Assembly: GCF_014898815.1 (NCBI RefSeq) | Contig: NW_026515433.1 | Location: forward strand, 1,324,501 to 1,388,500 | Reading direction: 5' to 3' | DNA: 64,000 nucleotides | Origin: Panonychus citri | Lineage: Eukaryota; Arthropoda; Arachnida; Trombidiformes; Tetranychidae | Position numbers and translations under genes: made by a program | Shown here: positions 1 to 10,598 of the stretch, piece by piece | Position numbering within the stretch: the first letter of the stretch is position 1 | How the letters are laid out: each line of letters opens with the position of its first letter | Notes under the pieces: model-generated | Database searches by the model: none | Told to the model about the DNA's origin: nothing | The model's input: the letters and a program-made list of their open reading frames with translations, nothing else

Positions 1-2262
1 ATCACAATTAAATCTAGTGAACGATTCTAGCTGATTGTTTATGAACTAAATCATATTGATTATAGTTGATCATATTTTGATCATATTGATAATCACAATT
101 AAATCTAGTGAACGATTCTAGCTGATTGTTTATGAACTTAAATCAAATTGATTATAGTTGATTATATTTTGATCATATTGATGCTCACAATTAAAGTCTA
201 GAATATGATCAACCCAAACTAATTGTTTCAAGTTGATTTTTCTGTAAAAGAAAATGTTGAACCGATGTTCTTACTTTTGAAAGACAAAAAATCGACTAAG
301 ATAATTGATATCTTATAAAGACAATCAATTATCTTAGTCGATTTTTCTTCTTTAAAAGGTAAGAACATCGGTTCAACATCATTTTCGCAAAGAAAAGTAA
401 TGTTGAACCGATGTTCTGAATATGAGCAATCAAAGTTAATTGTTTCAGTTTGATCATATTGATGCTCACATTAAAAGTCTAGAATATGATCAACCCAAAG
501 TTAATTGTTTCAGGTTAATCATAGTTTGATCATATTAATCACAATTAAAGTCTAGAATATGATCAACCCAAAGTTAATTGTTTCAGGTTGATCATATTTT
601 GATCATATTAATAATCACAATTAAAGTCAAAATATGATCAACCCAAGTTACTTCAAGTTGATCATAGTGATAATCAAATTGATCACAATTAAATCTAGTT
701 AACGATTCTAGCTGATTGTTTATGAACTAAATCAAATTGATTATAGTTGATCATATTTTGATCATATTGATAATAACAATTAAAGTCAAAATATGATCAA
801 CAAACTAATTGTTTCAGGTTGATTATATTTTGATCATGATGCTCACAATTAAAGTCTGAATATGATCATAGAAACTAATTGTTTCAGTTGATCATATTTT
901 GATCATAATTAAAGTCCAAAATATGATCAACGAGTTACTTGCTTCAAGTTGATCATATTGTTAATCAAATGTCAATCACAATTAAAAGTCCAAAATATGA
1001 TGATCAACGAAGTTACTTGTTTCAAGTTGATCATATTTTGATCATGATAATCACAATTAAAAGTCCAAAATATCAACCCGAAGTAATTGTTTCAGGTTGA
1101 TTATATTTTGATCATATTGATATCACAATTAAAGTCTAGAATATGATCAACTCAAAGTTAATTGTTTCAGGTTGATCATATTTTGATCATATTGATAATC
1201 ACAATTAAAAGTCTAGAATATGATCAACCCAAAGTTAATTGTTTCAGGTTGATTATATTTTGATCATATTGATAATCACAATTAAATCTAGTGAACGATT
1301 CTAGCTAATTGTTTATGAACTTAAATCAAATTGATTATAGTTGACCATATTTTGATTATATTGATAATCACAATTAAAAGTCTAGAATATGATCATCCCA
1401 AAGTTAATTGTTTCAGGTTGATCATATTTTGATCATATTGATAATCACAATTAAAAGTCTAGAATATGATCAACCCAAAGTTAATTGTTTCAGGTTGATT
1501 ATATTTTGATCATATTGATAATCACAATTAAATCTAGTGAACGATTCTAGCTAATTGTTTATGAACTTAAATCAAATTGATTACGTTGATCGTATTGTTG
1601 ATCATATTGATAATCACAATGAAAAGTCTAGAATATTATCAACCCGAAACTAATTGTTTCAGGTTGATCATATTTTGATCAAATTGATCGTATTGATAAT
1701 CACAATCTAGTGAACGATTCTAGCTGATTGTTTATGAACTTAAATCAAATTGATTATAGTTGACCATATTTTGATTATATTGATAATCACAATTAAAAGT
1801 CTAGAATATGATCATCCCAAAGTTAATTGTTTCAGGTTGATCATATTTTGATCATATTGATAATCACAATTAAAAGTCTAGAATATGATCAACCCAAAGT
1901 TAATTGTTTCAGGTTGATTATATTTTGATCATATTGATAATCACAATTAAATCTAGTGAACGATTCTAGCTAATTGTTTATGAACTTAAATCAAATTGAT
2001 TACGTTGATCGTATTGTTGATCATATTGATAATCACAATGAAAAGTCTAGAATATTATCAACCCGAAACTAATTGTTTCAGGTTGATCATATTTTGATCA
2101 AATTGATCGTATTGATAATCACAATCTAGTGAACGATTCTAGCTGATTGTTTATGAACTTAAATCAAATTGATTATAGTTGACCATATTTTGATTATATT
2201 GATAATCACAATTAAAAGTCTAGAATATGATCATCCCAAAGTTAATTGTTTTAGGTTGATCA
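1..2262. repeat. AT-rich satellite, 77-bp monomers in a 419-bp higher-order repeat
   Basis: The stretch is built of diverged copies of a monomer of about 77 bp; two successive ATATGATCAAC starts lie at 1141 and 1218. Many monomers carry the inverted pair AATATGATCAACC ... GGTTGATCATATT, which could fold into a 13-bp stem with a loop of about 18 nt. A second monomer type carries CTAGTGAACGATTCTAG. From about 1280 on, monomers are arranged in a higher-order unit: the word TTGATTATAGTTGACC recurs at 1331, 1750 and 2169, spacing exactly 419 bp, with almost no differences between units. The left part is more diverged. The array is cut by the window start, so its true length is unknown. No coding potential is visible. 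Confidence 0.93.
250..386. repeat. Foldback (inverted-repeat) element inside the satellite
   Basis: Two arms of about 60 bp (about 250-309 and 324-386) are near-perfect reverse complements around a short loop; each arm contains GTTGAACCGATGTTCTTAC or its complement and ATCGACTAAGATAATTGAT or its complement. A third partial arm copy (TGTTGAACCGATGTTCT) lies at about 401-417. The structure resembles a small MITE or foldback element inserted into the satellite; a small-RNA hairpin is an alternative. No ORF is present. Confidence 0.8.
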
Positions 2263-3404
2263 TACACAGGATTTACACTAGAGTTGATTGATGATTTTGT
2301 AATAACGATTTAATTAAACTCAACTTAAATAGATGTACCGTTTTATCAAAAAAAATAATTACAATTAGCAAATCAAAACATCATGACCCCTTGAACGATA
2401 GTAGTGTAATGCCAGTGTTAAAGAGAGCTACCAGCAAGCTACCATTGATCATGACCTCATGAACAATAACGAATTAAGTATCTGTATAATCATGAATGGT
2501 CTTTAGAAATGTGGAATGATAAACAGACATTTGCCACAACAGTGATGCACAAACATATACGGCAGCTTCTTGACAGCTTTAGAAAAACATCTTATTCGAC
2601 ATGGTGAAATTTGTTGAATATAAGTCTATAATATCTATAAGTAATTGAGCAATATGAGATAATACTCATGATTATATCAAACAGATACTCTAGATTCGTT
2701 ATCGGTTTGAAAAACACTGACAATACAACAAACTACTTGTCAAGATTGATCTAGGGTGACTTATGTTTTCTTTTTCTAGTTCCACGAGTCTATTTTTTTA
2801 ATTCGGCTACTTTTAATCTCTTTCTTAGAGCTGTGATGAAAAGAGAAACAGAACGAGATTAGATTGAGAATTGAATCGAGAAACACATATTATAATTATC
2901 TGACCAATAAGATGTTTGAAAAGAGTTCCTAATTCTGGTTCTCGTAGACGTTTATCAATAACTGACTAAATATCAATACTCACTAGATCAATTAGAGAGG
3001 AGTAAGAACGTAAATTGTTGAGTCAAAAATTAGACTCTGAGGATCAGATACAAACTTCTAATGGGTTAGGTTAGGTTAGGTATCTACAGACTAGCAGAGA
3101 ATCTCCGCCAGTCATTAAATCAAAATTAAGTTAAATTACCAAAAGTAACCCAAAAGTTTAAAATTTTCCCCAAAAATCCAATTCTTAATAGATTAATTCA
3201 AAAATTGAAACAAATCAAATTTTCTGATAAATAAGCTACCACTAAAGGTCTCTGAAAATAATTAATTGTAATCAAGTGTCACTATGGTCATTTTCCCTCA
3301 TTAGTGATTAACTCGTTCATGACCTTTAGTCAAATCAAAGTTAAATTACAATTTTTCATGAACCAAATTACAAATAAATTGAAAATAAGCGTTTCGTTTG
3401 TGTC
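2263..3404. other. Noncoding interval between satellite and broken exonuclease gene
   Basis: AT-rich sequence with no recognisable gene or tandem repeat apart from the TTAGG word near 3066. Confidence 0.5.
3066..3080 (+). repeat. Interstitial TTAGG telomere-like repeat
   Basis: Three perfect TTAGG units preceded by GG. TTAGG is the ancestral arthropod telomere unit. The tract is short and could be chance or a repaired break; a similar tract in CCTAA orientation lies at 53482-53504. Confidence 0.6.
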
Positions 3405-5406
3405 GTGTGTCCATCAACAGCAAGCCAGAGACTCTCCAGCTTAGGAACCAATGACACCCAACTTTTGAGTAAATTGACTGTCAAATGTAGAAACTACGAT
3501 TGCCAAGTCAATGGTAAATACTACGATATACTGAAGCATCTTCAGTATTGCAAGAGTGATACATTCAAGGTAAACTCAATTATATGTGGACTATTCGTAA
3601 AGAAGGATCAGAGAAAGAACAACAAGATTTAGATGAAGGACCAAAGACGCCAGAAGAATACCTGAAATCGTTTGACCTCAGATTGATGATCCAAAGTCCC
3701 GAAAGCTTCATCCACCAGTTCCGTTCAGAGCAGAGAAAAGAGTAAGAGAAGCCGATAATGAAAAAGTGATTCGAATTGGTTTACCAGAAAGAGAAACAAT
3801 CATTGTGAGACCACCAACAAAATCTCCAAGAAAAGAAGAACCAAAAAGTAAAAGTGAAAGCCAAAGAAAAGTAGATTGGATTCTACCCGAAGAATTGATT
3901 TATTCAGATTTTTCCAATTCTGGTTCTTCACAAGAAAAGGAAAAAGAAATTGAGAAAGGCAAAGAATCTTCGCCTAAACCCTCAACATCAACTGCACCCG
4001 AACAAGAGTATACACCTAAAGTGTTGGATGATTACAATGTTGAACAACCAACAGATTGGACAGCAGAATCTGCAGTCGCAGCAAGAGTTCGTGTAGCTGA
4101 AGTAAATTGGGAAGGAATAGATGGAATTTTAAATTCGAATATTATTCCTAAGAAAACTATTCAATTGGAATTGAATCCGTTGTTGGAACCAGCCGAGATT
4201 CGTCCTAACCCACCGAAACTCACAATACCTGAGATATGTAGAAGCCGTGAGTTAACCAAAGAAGAAAAATTAAAGAAAATCAAGAGACGATTCAAAGAGA
4301 AGAAAGAGAAAGATTTGGGAAAATAGAGACGCCAAGATATAAACAGAAGAAAGAAAATCAAAGACTTTCTAGAAGCAAATTCAAATAAGAATAAAGTATT
4401 CAGCGTTTCCGAAAATATCCATGGTCGAAGAATCTTCAACGCTTGGAAAACCCTGAATGATGAAGGTATAAAGGTCTGCGCCATTGACATAGAAACTTGT
4501 AAAGTAATGACTCGATCAGGAGAAAAAGCTATGCCAATTTGGATAGGAGTTGTGGATGCTCGTGGTAACATTAAATTTAATGAATTAGTACGTTATCCAG
4601 TCGACTCAATTGTCAGTATGAATACTGAATTTCATGGAATCACATGGGAAATCGCAAAAGGAGCAGATGCCTTTGGAATTGTTAGAAAACGTCTCATCCC
4701 AATATTAGCTGAGTTCGACAGAATAATTGTAGCCGGAGGTGTATTAGATTTCATTGCAATGGGATTCACCTTGGATGATTGGAACATTATCCCAAGAGAT
4801 GTTAACCATTACCACGCCTGCCGAAAAGAGCCTTTGATGTTTGGATTAAAATTCATAACCTTCATGATGTTTGGATTCAACAAGCAGAACATTCGCCCAT
4901 AGTCGATGCTGGGTTTACATTACTCGCTTATTTGGTCGACTATGAACATTCCGAAGATACTTATGAAGAAGCTACAAAAAGCCTAAGTTGGCAAAACCCG
5001 CTGCCTCATGAACGTTATCCGAAGAATCTTAAGATGGCATTATTACAAAGTCAATAGGAAAAGGAAAAAGCCTGAGAATGTCCAATCAATTGATGAAATA
5101 ATAAACGACACCATTGAGTTCAAAAAAAAGCTTTATCGAGGATCAAAGATTTACCAATGTCCTTTCTGTATGACTAAAGGTCAACCCGGAAGGAAACACA
5201 ATATGTCCGTTCATATAAATGGAATCGAAAGAAAGGATAAGGATGGAAATGTCCTTTTTGTTCAACCATGTGCGATTAGAAGAGAAAGAAAACCAGCAGT
5301 TAATGGCAAATATGAAACTGTTGAACCAATCGATATCACTGATCATGAGAAAAAATTACTCTTACCTGGATTCTCCGAACATTGCTTTCAGTCTAAGCTT
5401 TAACTG
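3405..5406 (+). pseudogene. Broken gene: TRAF-like zinc finger + REXO4-like exonuclease
   Basis: Coding similarity runs through the interval but changes frame several times without introns. About 3405-3600 encodes a TRAF-type zinc-finger-like segment (KCRNYDC ... YYDILKHLQYC). After a shift the sequence is Lys/Glu/Pro-rich to an in-frame TAG at 4324-4326. The same frame continues at 4327-4830 as a DEDDh exonuclease domain: AIDIET supplies the D-x-E motif, followed by GITWEIAKGADAF and GGVLDFIAMGF. Near 4820-4836 the frame shifts, and 4836-5055 carries IQQAEHSPIVDA, the H-x4-D motif, matching the QQAEH block of RNA exonuclease 4. Another shift leads to 5041-5403, with a CPFC ... HNMSVH zinc-finger-like motif and a stop. 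In the family these enzymes trim RNA in the nucleus. With one stop and at least three shifts, while neighbouring genes are intact, I call it a pseudogene; consensus errors cannot be excluded. Confidence 0.72.
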
Positions 5407-5542
5407 CTAACCAAAAAAAAGAATTACTTTGTACTTACTGTACTTTGATTCCTTTTTCATTCGGTCAATATTATCTTTTAGATTTCATTTCTCTTTTTAA
5501 TAAATCATTTTCATTTTATTTCTTGGCTGTAACGACGGTGCG

Positions 5543-5563
5543 TTGTCAGGCAGTGCCTGACAA
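5543..5563. other. Perfect 21-bp palindrome (10+1+10)
   Basis: TTGTCAGGCA, one G, then its exact reverse complement TGCCTGACAA, lying 140 bp after the end of the broken exonuclease gene. It is GC-richer than its surroundings. It could be a rho-independent-like hairpin, the terminus of a mobile element or a protein-binding palindrome. No Helitron-type CTRR end follows it. Confidence 0.6.
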
Positions 5564-5606
5564 ATTCTATGAAAGATTTTTATCAATTTATTCAGTTTAA
5601 ATAGAA

Positions 5607-7027
5607 TCAAGCAAAAGCACCATCTTTCTCTTCTTGAGCACGGCGAATGAATTTCATACCAGCATCCACACATTCAGGTTTTGCCAATAATTCTTGAGCA
5701 GTCTGTTTTCGCAGTTCAAAAGAAGCCTTCCGACCAACTAGAGATTGATTATCAATTAATTGTGTCAGTGCTTGATAAGATGTGATGATTATACAGAGTT
5801 CTAGATGATTGAGATAGTAAGAGTAAAAAATCAATGGAAAAGCCTTTGAGACAATGTATACAGTGTTCTAGATGAGCAATGTTGTACAATCAAGAAAGAG
5901 ACACCAATGAGAAAGCCTTTGAGACAATGTATACTTGATAAGATGTGATCAGAAGTGATGAGTATACAGAGTTCTAGATGATTGAGATTGTACAAGTAAG
6001 ACTAAGACACCAATGAGAAAGCCTTTGAGACAATGTATACTTGATAAGATGTGATGAGTATACAGTGTTCTAGATGATTGAAATTGTACAATCAAGAAAG
6101 AGACACCTCTGAGAAAGATTTTGAGACAATGTATACTTGATAAGATGTGATGAGTATACAGTGTTCTAGATGATCAAGATTGTACAATCAAGAAAGAGAC
6201 ACCAATGAGAAAGACTTTGAGTTAATGTATACTTGATAAGATGTGATCAGAAGTGATGAGTATACAGAAATCTAGATGATTGAGATTGTACAAGTAAGAC
6301 TAAGACACCAATAAGAAAGACTTTGCGACAATGTATACTTGATAAGATGTGATGAGTATACAGTGTTCTTAATGATAAAGATTGTACAAGTAAGAAAGAG
6401 ACACCAATGAGAAAGCCTTTGTGACAATGTATACTTGATAAGATGTGATGAGTATACAGTGTTCTAGATGATCAAGATTGTACAATCAAGAAAGAGACAC
6501 CAATGAGAAAGCCTTTGTGACAATGTATACTTGATAAGATGTGATGAGTATACAGAAATCTAGATGATTGAGATTGTACAAGGCAGACTAAGACACCAAT
6601 GGGAAAGATTTACAGACAATGTATACTTGATAAGATGTGATAAGATGTGATGAGTATACAGTGTTCTTAATGATAAAGATTGTACAAGTAAGACTAAGAC
6701 ACCAATAAGAAAGGCTTTGCGACAATGTATACTTGATAAGATGTGATGAGTATACAGTGTTCTAGATGATCAAGATTGTACAATCAAGAAAGGCACACTA
6801 ATGAGAAATGGCATCTGCATCGCTGGGTAAAGCATCAAATCGGAAGGTGAAAGTGATGGGTAATCAACTTGTCCAAAATTTCCCCTGGCAAGGATAAAAG
6901 CAGTTAAAATTAATAAAGAGTCCATGGTTGGGTCACTTCGATTCCAAAGCGGTGGCCGATCAAATGTCGTCGTTTCCAATGAACTTGAAATGAATATGAA
7001 AACAATGAAAGAAAACAAAACATCCAC
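5607..7027 (-). CDS. Candidate two-exon gene of unknown function, minisatellite in intron
   Basis: Not recognised. On the minus strand, an open segment at about 6995-6800 (SLETTTFDRPPLWNRSDPT ... SDLMLYPAMQMP) follows a pyrimidine-rich stretch ending TTTCAAG, which could be an acceptor or, with the ATG at 7027, the end of a hydrophobic leader. A second segment at about 5790-5607 (QALTQLIDNQSLVGRKASF ... EEKDGAFA, then TAA) reads like a charged helical C-terminus. Both have protein-like composition unlike the AT-rich noise around them. The 96/106-bp minisatellite occupies everything between them, with its ends falling at the exon edges, so the array appears to fill the intron. The exon junctions and the link between the two segments are inference; they could be separate genes. 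Confidence 0.33.
5775..6815. repeat. 96/106-bp tandem minisatellite, about ten copies
   Basis: The word ATACTTGATAAG starts at 5931, 6037, 6133, 6229, 6335, 6431, 6527, 6623 and 6729, giving spacings 106, 96, 96, 106, 96, 96, 96 and 106. Some of the longer units carry an extra GATCAGAAGT, another a duplicated GATAAGATGT, both 10-bp insertions. Units read roughly TGATGAGTATACAGTGTTC, then a TGATCAAGATTGTACAATC block, then ACACCAATGAGAAAGCC. Copies differ by scattered substitutions. Stops occur in all frames, so the array is not coding. Confidence 0.92.
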
Positions 7028-7406
7028 CGAAAGTAAACTTTTCTTTCAATTGAGAAATATGATTAACAAATTGTTACGAAGATAATTATACGTTAAATGA
7101 CAAGAGAAGAAGAAGAAAAAATATTCAGGTCATACGTTAATTCAATTAATCGTTGAGACATTTAACAAACAAGGTTAAGGTGTGTTTAGGTAAGTAACTA
7201 ATTGTATTTTTTTTTCTTTCTCATTAATCAGCCTTTTCTTCAATTGTAATTAATATTTTCATTCAATTAGTTTGAGCTTCTTCATGTCAATTTTGATTAG
7301 ATTTACTTTATTGATTAACTACCGACACTATTAACAAGTATTGATGGCACTTAATTGCTTATCTATTTGCTCGTCATCAACATCAATCTATTTTTCATGT
7401 AATATT

Positions 7407-7780
7407 TTATTCAGTTATTATCTCATTTAATTCGATTGGAATTGTTATTAATTGTTGGAAAAGAAGAGAGAAAAACTTAACGCGACTTAACATTTCGGTA
7501 AATTGTCCAATCTCATCAAATACTATCAATACAATCATCTGAACCAACGGACGTTTTAATTGTGACATTTGACAGAAAGTCCCGTTATCTTTAATCTCTG
7601 GACTAATCTCTTGGTGAATGTCTATCAATCTAAGGTCAAAACGGTACTTATGGGATGAGGAACACTGAACAAATAGAGGGCCGAAAGAGTTGATTGTTTT
7701 TGGAAAAGTTGAAAAAAAGTTCGAATCGATTTTGAACATTTGAATTTACCACTAAAACGATCGAGTGATTCGTTGCCATG
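7407..7780 (-). CDS. Small two-exon gene of unknown function
   Basis: Not recognised. A minus-strand model fits: exon 1 at 7780-7751 encodes MATNHSIVLV and ends at a GTAAAT donor; an intron of about 83 bp ends in a strong pyrimidine-rich acceptor TATTTGTTCAG; exon 2 begins TGTTCCTCATCC at about 7667 and continues in phase 0 as CSSSHKYRFDLRLIDIHQ ... EIGQFTEMLSRVK to a TAA at 7407-7409 that overlaps AATAAA. This gives about 97 residues. An alternative donor GTTAAG after MLSR could send the transcript to a further exon. The first ATG lies about 145 bp from the PHM start on the other strand. No domain is evident; it may be one domain of a larger gene that includes the 6.8-7.0 kb segment. Confidence 0.42.
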
Positions 7781-7924
7781 GAAACGTTTGTTTTAGTTGA
7801 GTTTTGACAGAACAGAAATTTGATTTTCTTTCTGATTCGCAATCATTTCCTCTAAAAGGATAAACATCATGACTGATCTTTTTCTCATCGAATTTTTCTA
7901 ATTATTGTTAATTACTATTCTCCC
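7781..7924. promoter_or_regulatory. Putative shared divergent promoter region
   Basis: About 145 bp separates the start of PHM (+) from the start of the small unknown gene (-). No canonical TATA box was picked out. A shared promoter is inferred only from the head-to-head spacing. Confidence 0.35.
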
Positions 7925-9524
7925 ATGGAACTAATTGCCTCACATATTGTTTCGATTGGGATTTTAATCTCAATTGGTTATAATGTTTCATCTTCTCCTA
8001 ATCTTGGATGGAAACAATTTCCAATGTTGATGCCAAATGTTCAACCAAATAAGGTTTGTGACCATGAATTTGTTTCTTTTGATTGTTGATTGTTGATCAT
8101 TTCAATCTTCAAAAGCAGATTATTCCATCATCTTATTAATAAACATCACCATTCTGATGATTATTTCCATTTTCTAGTAACATAGTGTTTTGGAAAAAAG
8201 ATTTTCTTTTCATCTTCTATCTGACGAATTCAAGTTTATAATTGAAAACGAATCATTTTCTACCTTGATTAACATTTAGTTCATTTTTTGTTTATAGAGC
8301 GTAACCAATTAATCTTCCAGTTAAACATTTACATTAATTAATAACTACAATTACTCCTTGATTCTATTCTCGACTCAATTCTCAAGTTGTGTAAAGATGA
8401 TTAGTCGGTGTTATGATTTCAATTTTTTCCATATTCAAATTGATCAACTAATTTTGTTTTTCTCATTTTTCATTTACAGAAAGATTCATACCTTTGTACA
8501 GCGTTTAAAATGCCAAGATATGAGACTGAATATATTGTGGAATTCATTCCGAATGCAACTATGGCAACGGCTCATCATATTCTCATCTATGGTTGCCAAT
8601 TACCAGGTTATTACGAACGTGACACCCCTCGAGCGGTTTGGGAATGTGGAGAAATGGCTGGAGGGGTTGACGGTAATTCACCTTACAAACGAGCTGCCGT
8701 TTGTAAAGGAGTCCAATCAATTATTTACGCTTGGGCCATGGATGCACCTAAATTGGTTCTACCTGAAAAAGTTGGCTTCAAAGTCGGAAAAGAAACGGAA
8801 ATCTCTTTCCTAATCCTTCAAGTTCACTATGCTCATGTTGATCGTTTCCTAAATGGTGACTATGATCAATCGGGAATTATTTTATCCATGGTTCCAGGTA
8901 TCACAAAGACGGTTACAAAACGAGCCGGAGTACTACTTTTAGGAACTTTAGGTCACATTCAAGCCCGATCAACGGAACACATGGAAACCTCATGTAGAAT
9001 TAATCAGCCAATTGTGATGCATCCATTTGCTTTTCGTACTCACACTCATAAACTCGGTAAACTTGTTACCGGTTGGCTTATCAAAGATGGAGAATGGAAA
9101 CTAATTGGAAAACGAGATCCACAAAAACCTCAGGTAAACTAATTTCTCATTGTTTAAACTGAAACATCGATTGATTAATTGTTCACCTTTTACTGTTTAA
9201 ACTGTTGATTAATTGGTTCTTTTTATTTACTATTCTCATCAGATGTTCTATCCCATAAAAAATGACTCCATTGTTATAAAGCAGAATGATGTTGTTGCTG
9301 CGAGATGTACAATGGAAAACTATCTATCACATCCTGTTTCCGTTGGACCCACTGGAGATGATGAAATGTGTAACTTTTACATAATGTTCTGGGTCGACGG
9401 AGATGATGATTTAGAACAAAAATATTGCTTCTCCTCTGGACCTCCAACATATTATTGGTCTCAAGATCCATTGATAGGAAAAGTACCCTTGTCCATCGAC
9501 AAGAAAGCGAGTAACATCAATTAG
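7925..9524 (+). CDS. Phm: Peptidylglycine alpha-hydroxylating monooxygenase (PHM)
   Basis: Three exons, 7925-8053, 8480-9133 and 9243-9524, all joined in phase 0 with GT-AG borders, give 354 residues. The first exon encodes a hydrophobic signal peptide. The copper sites of the family are all visible: CuH ligands in AHHILIYGC (His75, His76) and QVHYAHV (His159); CuM ligands in RTHTHKLG (His231, His233) and DDEMCNFYIM (Met303). Cysteines in FKMP- and YGCQ-type positions match the PHM core. The enzyme hydroxylates the glycine of glycine-extended peptides in secretory granules, the first step of neuropeptide amidation. There is no PAL lyase domain, as expected for the separate arthropod enzyme, so a lyase gene must lie elsewhere. 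The ATG at 7925 is chosen because it gives the leader directly before the in-phase donor. The 426-bp first intron is the longest. Confidence 0.93.
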
Positions 9525-10598
9525 AATCGATCATTAATCCGATAGGACGAATTTCAAATTCTCAATGTCGAAGAAAAAAAAACAACAACAACAAAAACAA
9601 TTGCCATTCTCCTTGGGGCATGAAATAATCAAAAGAAAACTCTTTTATCATTGTCAACAATCATTCTTCAGGCTTCATCATCATTCCCACTTGATGATTT
9701 TCTTTGACAAGACTAAAAGATTCAAATCTGATGAACTCATTGAACCTCATCTCCTGATATCTCATCATGTTTCCTTCATCACAATTGATTCTTGAAATGA
9801 ATTTTCAAAAGATTATCATATATCCAAAGCTAACTCCAAATCTATTATCCATCTCAACTAAACCAAATCTGCTTTTGACCTCAGGGTCTATTGGTGTCTT
9901 ATGGTCAATTATTTCATCATTCAAAAACTTTTATTTATGGATTAACTGTTAATTGTTAATAACTGCGAATTTAAATTATATTCTAACTGTTGAAATTGTA
10001 AAGATTGTGATTAATCTACCATGACTTAACCAATGTTATTATTTGACAATCATTATTGTTTATCATTTGATTCATCAAACACAATTAACTTGTTTTCAAT
10101 GAGCTATTAACTTTTCTAATCCAATTGTTATAAAATTGTCCATTTTTATTGACAATCAATCTAATTGTTTCACTCTTGATGGGTTGAAAATTTAATTGTT
10201 GCTTCATTACAAAAGGAGCAAAAATTTATTGTGATCAATTTATATATAATTTATATATTATCATGTGTTCAATTTATCACATTTCAAGCAATTAAAAATC
10301 AATCATTATCTTCAATGTGATAATTAATTATCTCATCATTTAATAAGAGAGTAAGATAAGTTTTCCTCCATGAGGAGAACTACAATTAAATTGATTAAAA
10401 TGTTTAGTCGACAATTTAAAATACAAATACTGTCAAAGTTAAAATATAATAAAAACATTTACAGTTACAAATTGTAAATCAGTTGATGAAATTGAATTGC
10501 CAATCAGATGAGTGGAAATTAATCAAGTTTTAAATTAACTTGAAAGTCAAGACACAATTAACACTCATTTGGAAAAATTTTCACCTCGAATCAGCGAT
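9525..10598. other. Intergenic, convergent 3' ends of PHM and ATAD5
   Basis: AT-rich sequence between two converging genes, presumably including both 3' UTRs. Poly-A and CAA runs just after the PHM stop give spurious reading frames. No gene or repeat seen. Confidence 0.5.

Noticed and set aside
1..2262. CRISPR array
   Set aside because: Repeats are contiguous satellite monomers without unique spacers, in a eukaryotic genome.
4161..4571. 136-aa minus-strand frame
   Set aside because: Antisense to the Lys/Glu-rich linker and exonuclease segment; no domain and no splice context.
5543..5570. Helitron 3' end
   Set aside because: The palindrome resembles the terminal hairpin, but the required CTRR end is absent (CTAT follows) and no 5' TC end was found.
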